Of a DNA stretch of 29,313 nucleotides, positions 25,188-29,313 are shown one piece after another. The DNA is from Candidatus Rifleibacteriota bacterium (GTDB taxonomy: Bacteria > UBP17 > UBA6191 > JACPRK01). Made by a program: the position numbers and the translations under genes. The first letter of the stretch is position 1, and each line of letters begins with the position of its first letter. The DNA lies in the NCBI GenBank assembly GCA_016213865.1, contig JACQZL010000192.1, positions 14,410 through 43,722 on the forward strand, written 5' to 3'. The notes beneath the pieces are model-generated. The model searched no databases and was not told the origin of the DNA. It saw only the letters and a program-made list of their open reading frames with translations.

Positions 25188-26348
25188 ATGACGTTGCAGC
25201 CGCTTCCCATCGACGCGCACGTGCCCCGGATCGTCAGGACTCTCCGGGAAGGCCGTCACGCGGTGATTGTGGCGCCGCCCGGGTCGGGCAAGACGACGCG
25301 TTTGCCTCCCGCGCTGCTCGCTTTCGGTCGGGTGATCCTCCTGCAGCCACGGCGCATCGCTGCGCGCTCGCTCGCGCGGCGGATCGCTGGGGAGCAAGGC
25401 TGGACGGTCGGTGAGGAGATCGGCTGGCAGGTCCGCTTCGAACGCCGCTTCGGTCCGTCGACCTGTCTCCTGGTGGCAACCGAGGGCATCCTCACCGCCC
25501 GCCTTCAGACAGATCCGCTGCTGTCCGTGTTCGCGGTGGCCGTGATCGACGAGTTCCACGAGCGCACCCTGCACGCCGACCTGGCCCTGGCTCTGGCGAG
25601 GGAGGCGGCTGCCGCGCGAGACGACCTCCGACTGATCGTGATGTCCGCCACACTCGATGCAGCCCCCGTGGCGGAGTTCCTCGGCGGCTGTCCGGTCGTC
25701 GAGCTCCCGGGGCGGCCGCATCCCATCGAGCTCCGCCACGCGCCGGAGCTCACGCCGGTCGCCTCGGTCCGCGAACTGCTCGAGCCGGTCCGGACCCGAC
25801 AGCCCGCGGGGCGGCCCGGCGGCGGGCACATGCTGGTGTTCCTGCCCGGGGCCCCGGAGATCCGGCGAGCTGCGGAGGAGCTGGCGGCTCTACAGACGAA
25901 GACTGGACGTGACCCTGAGGATGCCTGGCTCGCGACCGCATGCGCCGGCCGCACCTCGCTCTCGGCGGTCGACTTCCTGGGGGCCGTGCCGCGGGACGTC
26001 ATGCGCCAGCTCGACCGTCTGGCGCCCGAGACGATTCCAATCCCGAGCGGGCGTCAGGCCCGGCTGGAGTATCGCGAGGACGGCACGGTCACGGCGGCGG
26101 TCAAGCTCCAGGAGATGTTCGGCCTTGCCGAGACCCCCCGGGTCGGCCCCAGGCGCGAGCCGGTAACGCTGAGCCTCCTGGCGCCGAGTGGGCGTCCCGT
26201 CCAGACGACCCGCGACCTCAGGAGCTTCTGGGACCGTGGCTACCCCGAGGTTCGCAAGGAGCTTCGTGGCCGCTACCCCCGGCACCCGTGGCCCGAGGAC
26301 CCCTGGACCGCACCGGCGACGCACAAGACGAAGGCCCGCAGGCGGTGA
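25188..26348 (+). pseudogene. hrpB: HrpB-like DEAH-box helicase with large in-frame internal deletion
   Basis: 386 residues, against about 820 for HrpB. The N-terminal helicase half is normal: GSGKT (32-36), LLQPRRIAARSLA, VATEGILTARLQ, DEFH (121-124), MSATLD (152-157), and the start of the second helicase domain, HMLVFLPGAPEIRRAAEEL (about 214-232). Near residue 235-248 it jumps to the HrpB C-terminal region: LDRLAPETIPIPSG, KLQEMFGLAETPRVGPRREPVTL and PVQTTRDLRSFWDRGYPEVRKELRGRYPRHPWPEDP. About 430 residues, including the rest of the second helicase domain with its QRxGRxGR motif, are missing without loss of frame. The shortened product cannot be an active helicase, although it is translatable. 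The start is ATG 25188. Assembly collapse is an alternative explanation. Confidence 0.82.
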
Positions 26349-26437
26349 GCACGGTCCTGGGCCACTCCTCGACGAGTCGCCCGCGGGCCGCGGCGTCCAG
26401 GCGCGAGGCAGACCTGCCTGCGTCGACGTCGAGGAGC

Positions 26438-27808
26438 TCAGCGATGGGCCGCGCGCGCTCGACGAGACGTTGCCTTGACGTAGTCAGAGTGCGCGCTCTT
26501 CACAGCAGGATCGTTTGGCGAACGCGAGCGGAGCGTCGAAAGGAGCTGCGCGTAGGCGCCCCGACTCGAGAGGCCTGCCGGAGCGACCAGCCCCGGCTCC
26601 GGGCCACTCGCCTGCAGATCTTCGGAGTCGCTCACTTCGGTCGGAGGGCCGCGCAGCTTCGCAAGGGCCATGCTCGCCAGGGTCGCAGCAACCGAGGCGA
26701 AGGTGGCGCGCACCAGGATCCCCGTGAGAAAACCCATCGGACCCAAGGTCCCAGCCAGCGCGACCGCGCCAGCCACGGCGAGCCCCTCGACGGCCGATCC
26801 GAGGATATCCGCCCGCTGGAGCACCCGCGAGAGGGAGAAACCCCTGCCGGCCCGGAGCTCGCGCAGGATCTCCGTTCCGAGTGACCAGCCGACATAGACG
26901 CCGACGGTGCCGCCGAGGGCCGGTCCCAGTACCGCGCCGAGCGCTCCGCCGACCACGGCGGCTCCGAGGGCCGCCGCTCCCGCCTCTCCCCAGTCGATCT
27001 TCTTGAGCGGCTCGCCCCGAGTCGCGGCCCCGTACACGTTCGTCCCGGCATCGTAAGCTACCTTCCAGGCGAAGTTCCCCACCAGATCGCCCACAAAATG
27101 GCCAACGCCGCCCGGCAGGACGCTCCCAAGGAGACCTCCGGTGAGCCTGCCGATCCCCTCGTCCGCGAAGTCGGCCGGCAGCCGCCCCGACAGATCCTCG
27201 GCCAGGTCGGAACCGAACCGGCGCAGCCCACTCTCGGCCGGAGCACGCGGTGGGTTGCCCGGCGCGGAAGCACTCGCCGGTCTCGAATCGACCGGGGCCG
27301 CCGGTGACGCGGCGGCCCTGCCTCCGACCTTCAGCAGCGAATCCAGCTCGCCTCTCAGTCTGTTGTCCTGGACGGAGGAGAGCCGCTGCCTGTCCTTCTC
27401 GAGCTGGGAGTGGACGCTGCCCAGGCTGCGCCGGTAATCACCGGCGACGCGCTCGCTGGCGGTGAGGTACTGCTGGAGCTTTCGAACCTCTCCGTCGCGC
27501 TGGGCGTACCAGTCGGCAGCATCCGCGCCGGAGGGCGGCCGGGCCGACTGCAACTGCGAGAGCCGATCGCGGGCCTGGTCGGTGCGGGCGTTGGCCTCGG
27601 CCCATCGTCTTTCCAGGTCTTCCTCGAGAGCAACCCGACCGGCGACATCGCTGACAAACTCCTGCTGCTCTTCGAGGAGGGTGTACCGAGCTTTCTCGCC
27701 GGCGGCGACCCCTTGCGCCTGGAGCAGCGGCGCCCCGATCGACGCTGTCAAGCAGACCAGCACGACGAGCGCGATCTGCCTGAGAAGTGTCTTGTTCGAC
27801 CGATGCAC
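26438..27808 (-). CDS. Exported protein with coiled coil and glycine-zipper region, function unknown
   Basis: I do not recognise a family. Starting at GTG 27808 it has 456 residues. A Sec signal (NKTLLRQIALVVLVCLTASIGAPLLQAQG) spans about 5-32. A charged coiled coil is at about 40-158, a Pro/Ala/Ser linker at about 163-195, and a small-residue, glycine-zipper-like stretch (GAAALGAAVVGGALGAVLGP) at about 277-297. Two further hydrophobic, Ala/Gly-rich stretches (about 335-385) precede a polar tail. It may insert into or bridge membranes, but this is inference. A TTG at 27844 would extend it by 12 residues; the promoter at 27846-27874 places the transcript start near 27839 and argues against it. 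AGGAG lies about 18 bases upstream, so the exact start is uncertain. It is a single gene converging on hrpB. Confidence 0.62.
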   Translation of the reverse strand: MHRSNKTLLRQIALVVLVCLTASIGAPLLQAQGVAAGEKARYTLLEEQQEFVSDVAGRVALEEDLERRWAEANARTDQARDRLSQLQSARPPSGADAADWYAQRDGEVRKLQQYLTASERVAGDYRRSLGSVHSQLEKDRQRLSSVQDNRLRGELDSLLKVGGRAAASPAAPVDSRPASASAPGNPPRAPAESGLRRFGSDLAEDLSGRLPADFADEGIGRLTGGLLGSVLPGGVGHFVGDLVGNFAWKVAYDAGTNVYGAATRGEPLKKIDWGEAGAAALGAAVVGGALGAVLGPALGGTVGVYVGWSLGTEILRELRAGRGFSLSRVLQRADILGSAVEGLAVAGAVALAGTLGPMGFLTGILVRATFASVAATLASMALAKLRGPPTEVSDSEDLQASGPEPGLVAPAGLSSRGAYAQLLSTLRSRSPNDPAVKSAHSDYVKATSRRARAAHR

Positions 27809-27845
27809 GCGTAGCCCCGAATCGAGCTCCTGTGAACTCGGCAAG

Positions 27846-27874
27846 AGTATAATGACCGCTTCCGATCATGACAA
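27846..27874 (-). promoter_or_regulatory. Sigma70-type promoter of the exported coiled-coil protein
   Basis: On the minus strand, TTGTCA (27874-27869) and TATACT (27851-27846) are separated by exactly 17 bases. These are four of six and five of six consensus bases. The predicted start near 27839 gives a leader of about 30 bases before GTG 27808. It is the clearest promoter in the window. Confidence 0.65.
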
Positions 27875-27984
27875 TCTGGCGCACGCAGAATGGTGTCCCG
27901 AGGTCTTGGAGACGATGCTGCCTCTCGCAGACCCGCATGCAACCGTTACGTTCGAGGTGGAGAATCAGCTTCCTCCGCTTCACC

Positions 27985-28329
27985 TCAAAACGCAGTTCCG
28001 TGCAATCCTCGGACCGAACGGGAACCCTCCTGGGCATCACCTGAGGTGAGTGCTCCGCCAGGGCCCCCTCGCCAGCGCTCTACTGTCAGACGAGCACCGC
28101 CCTTGTGCTCAAACCTCGAAGTACTTCTGGGAACACCGCTCTGGCGGACAATCGACAGGAGGGTGCCCGTCTTGAGTTCGTCGTGATCCGGCACTGGAAC
28201 GGTGATGGTCCCGCCGGCGAGACGCCTCTGCATCACGACGTGACTGCCACGACGGCGAACCTCGACGAACCCGTGGCTTTCTAGAATCCGGCAGACAGCT
28301 TTCCCGGAAAGGGCGAGCAGTCTACCCAC
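27985..28329 (-). CDS. hicA: HicA-type mRNA interferase toxin, probably frameshifted near its end
   Basis: HicA toxins cleave mRNA and are held in check by HicB. The first 66 residues are a standard HicA: ALSGKAVCRILESHGFVEVRRRGSHVVMQR with the key histidine in GSHVV, then TVPVPDHDELKTGTLLSIVRQSGVP. The usual end comes within about ten more residues. In this frame 48 unrelated residues follow instead, to a stop at 27985. A frame one base away reads QKYFEV and stops at 28109-28111, giving about 73 residues, the usual size. A one-base indel near 28120-28135 is therefore likely; the longer protein is the literal reading. It starts at GTG 28329, overlapping the hicB stop by eight bases, so translation is coupled. 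The catalytic core is intact and may still be toxic. Confidence 0.82.
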   Translation of the reverse strand: MGRLLALSGKAVCRILESHGFVEVRRRGSHVVMQRRLAGGTITVPVPDHDELKTGTLLSIVRQSGVPRSTSRFEHKGGARLTVERWRGGPGGALTSGDAQEGSRSVRGLHGTAF

Positions 28330-28546
28330 ACGCAGCCTCGAAATGGGTCACGTAAACCGAACCGTGAAGGCGTTCGACCACTTCCCGTGGGTCCGCGCAC
28401 TCCAGGAACAGCTCGACGGCCTCCTTGAGGTTGGCCGTGGCCATCTCGACGGTCGGGCCCTGGCTTGCAATGTCCAGCTCCGGACAGAGTGCCACGAAGC
28501 CATCGCCATCGCGACTGAGCACGGCCGTGAAACTCCGGGTGGTCAT
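28322..28546 (-). CDS. hicB: HicB-type antitoxin
   Basis: A 74-residue HicB with the partial RNase H-like fold: FTAVLSRDGDGFVALCPELDIASQGPTVEMATANLKEAVELFLECAD, matching the family pattern of a strand, GFVA-CPEL, SQG-T-EEA, and an amphipathic helix. It would bind and block HicA. It is short and stops soon after the core, so the C-terminal DNA-binding domain of longer HicB proteins is missing; repression may need the complex. ATG 28546 has AAGGAGAGG upstream at good spacing. hicB precedes hicA, the reverse of the E. coli order but common elsewhere. A TATACT -10 and an inverted repeat lie 50-75 bases upstream. Confidence 0.9.
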   Translation of the reverse strand: MTTRSFTAVLSRDGDGFVALCPELDIASQGPTVEMATANLKEAVELFLECADPREVVERLHGSVYVTHFEAACG

Positions 28547-28595
28547 GCGGACCTCTCCTTGCTCTGGCACTCCTGGACTGACCTTCAGCAGTCTC

Positions 28596-28621
28596 AGTAT
28601 ACCTCGGCGGGATGTCGCCGA
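28596..28621 (-). promoter_or_regulatory. hicBA -10 element and candidate operator
   Basis: TATACT on the minus strand (28601-28596) is a near-consensus -10. Directly upstream is a perfect inverted repeat, TCGGCG (28604-28609), six bases, CGCCGA (28616-28621), lying where RNA polymerase would contact the spacer. That is the expected place for an autoregulatory operator. The -35 is weak. Confidence 0.45.
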
Positions 28622-28726
28622 AGGGAGCTACCGGCTGGGCAGCCGGCGCTGAGCTCGCTTCCACGGTCGACGTCCCCGCGGACAGGGCACCGAACATGTC
28701 TGCCGTCGCCACCGGGCGGACTCCGG

Positions 28727-28900
28727 ATGGCGGGCGCCATCTACTCCGCGTTCGACCCGTCCGCTCCCTACGGGTTCGGCGCAATCGCCGTCATCCTGGC
28801 CTTGCTTCTCGCTCGGCCGCTTCTGCAGGCGCGAACAGAAGGCGCGACGGTGTGGCGGGCCGCGACCGAAACCCGACTCACGAAAAACTCAGGGACTTGA
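28727..28900 (+). pseudogene. Possible remnant of an MFS-type transporter C-terminus
   Basis: A plus-strand frame reads MAGAIYSAFDPSAPYGFGA followed by IAVILALLLARPLLQ and a polar tail, ending in TGA at 28898-28900. This looks like the last loop and final membrane helix of a major facilitator transporter. Nothing upstream in any frame supplies the rest, and no ribosome site precedes the ATG. The match is short and partly compositional, so confidence is low. Confidence 0.3.
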
Positions 28901-28958
28901 AAACGGGCCCAGCGGTCGGGGTCGAAGGGGGCGCCTCCAGCAACGCCACTGCCTCCTC

Positions 28959-28995
28959 GAAAAGTAAGCCGCTGGCCCCTTTCGGAGCCGGCGGC
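28959..28995 (-). terminator. Rho-independent terminator of tRNA-Glu
   Basis: On the minus strand a 12-base stem with one C-A mismatch and one T-G wobble (GCCGCCGGCTCC / GGGGCCAGCGGC) is closed by a GAAA tetraloop and followed by TTACTTTTCG. It begins 17 bases after the tRNA end. Confidence 0.7.
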
Positions 28996-29011
28996 TCTCG
29001 TCTTTCGGAAA

Positions 29012-29084
29012 TACCCCCTACGGGATTCGAACCCGTGCCATCGCCGTGAAAGGGCGGCGTCCTAGGCCTCTAGACGAAGGGGGC
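29012..29084 (-). tRNA. tRNA-Glu (anticodon TTC)
   Basis: A 73-base cloverleaf read on the minus strand. The acceptor stem is GCCCCCT with AGGGGGT (first pair G-T), the D-arm region is TCGTCTAGAGGCCTAGGA, the anticodon stem and loop is CCGCC-CTTTCAC-GGCGA-like with TTC as anticodon, and the T arm is CGGGTTCGAATCCCG. The body is close to E. coli tRNA-Glu. The discriminator base is A, and the CCA end is not encoded (TTTCC follows), so CCA would be added by the nucleotidyltransferase. Confidence 0.97.
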
Positions 29085-29170
29085 AATAATCACTGTCCGG
29101 TGTCGCCTGGCGACGGCCGCGAAGCATGGCTTGGCGCGATCCGAGCACGCGTCGACCCGAACGGGGCGAG

Positions 29171-29199
29171 ATGATACCGACTGTCAGGCCAAAACGCAA
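29171..29199 (-). promoter_or_regulatory. Candidate promoter of tRNA-Glu
   Basis: On the minus strand TTGCGT (29199-29194) and TATCAT (29176-29171) lie 17 bases apart. Initiation near 29164 would give a leader of about 80 bases before the tRNA. The -10 matches five of six consensus bases and the -35 three. Confidence 0.4.
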
Positions 29200-29214
29200 C
29201 AGTAATGGAAGGGC

Positions 29215-29313
29215 TGGGTGCGCTCGCAGCTCATGGGTGAACTGGTGGTAGCGGGTGCCCGTGCATCCTGAGCAGCGGCGGTCAGGCCGCGTATCGAAGG
29301 ACAGACCCGCTCC
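29215..29313. repeat. Second copy (partial) of the 16266 repeat family, cut by the window edge
   Basis: Bases 29216-29237 equal 16266-16287 exactly. Further on, ATCCTGAGCAGCG and a GTCAGG ... TATCGAAGGAC block resemble the TCCTGAGGAGCG and GTCAGG ... TCTCGAAGGAC words at 16365-16430. AGCGGGT near 29250 is inverted as ACCCGCT near 29305. The element probably continues beyond the window. Confidence 0.6.

Larger units (their letters stand above)
28547..29011. other. Gap between hicB and tRNA-Glu
   Basis: 465 bases. Next to hicB lie its promoter and candidate operator. At about 28720-28900 is a possible fragment of a membrane transporter gene. The tRNA terminator is at 28959-28995. I see no intact gene. 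Confidence 0.5.

Overview
The window is a GC-rich bacterial segment with dense genes, mostly on the minus strand. Canonical Shine-Dalgarno sites, plain sigma70-like promoters, class I GalT, ProBA, an Opp/Yej-type peptide ABC operon, a membrane Ser/Thr kinase, a hicBA module and tRNA-Glu all say Bacteria. The repeats that fill the intergenic gaps resemble those of environmental, largely uncultivated phyla (Planctomycetota-like or similar soil and groundwater lineages). I cannot assign a phylum from sequence alone.

Layout. 1-211 is the C-terminal end of alaS. 549-1250 is a cyclic-nucleotide-binding-domain protein, whose 3' end overlaps convergently with galT. A long minus-strand run then covers 13396-1225. 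Read in transcription order it holds: a peptide ABC transporter (lipoprotein binding protein, YejB-like permease, YejE-like permease, two ATPases); a TerB-like gene with proB and proA, which has its own extended -10 promoter; a Tat-signal AmrS-type radical SAM enzyme; and galT. A sulfur-carrier cluster follows: moeZ-like E1 with rhodanese (+), convergent with a MoaD/ThiS carrier that is translationally coupled to an Asp-box (BNR) repeat protein (-). After it come a Ser/Thr kinase (+), a small sulfotransferase (+), an ABC-F ATPase (-), an M17 leucyl aminopeptidase (-), a divergent tRNA-dihydrouridine synthase (+), an HrpB-like helicase (+), an exported coiled-coil/glycine-zipper protein (-), hicBA (-), and tRNA-Glu(UUC) (-) with a clear terminator and a candidate promoter.

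Two things stand out. First, several genes carry lesions. The peptide-binding protein has an in-frame amber codon. Its YejB-like permease has lost its middle third and is frameshifted at the junction. The HrpB-like helicase has lost about half its length in frame. The hicA 3' end looks shifted by one base. This could be real decay or assembly error. Second, most of the longer gene-free gaps hold an inverted-repeat element. Three have arms built from 8-nt steps, two are twin hairpins whose outer arms also pair, and one larger family occurs at 16266-16626 and again at the right edge. One octamer-step element lies between the two transporter ATPase genes and supplies the stop codon of the first.

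I see no prophage, transposase or CRISPR. I found no convincing new multi-gene defence or metabolic system. The best novelty candidates are the repeat families and the MoeZ / MoaD / Asp-box protein cluster.
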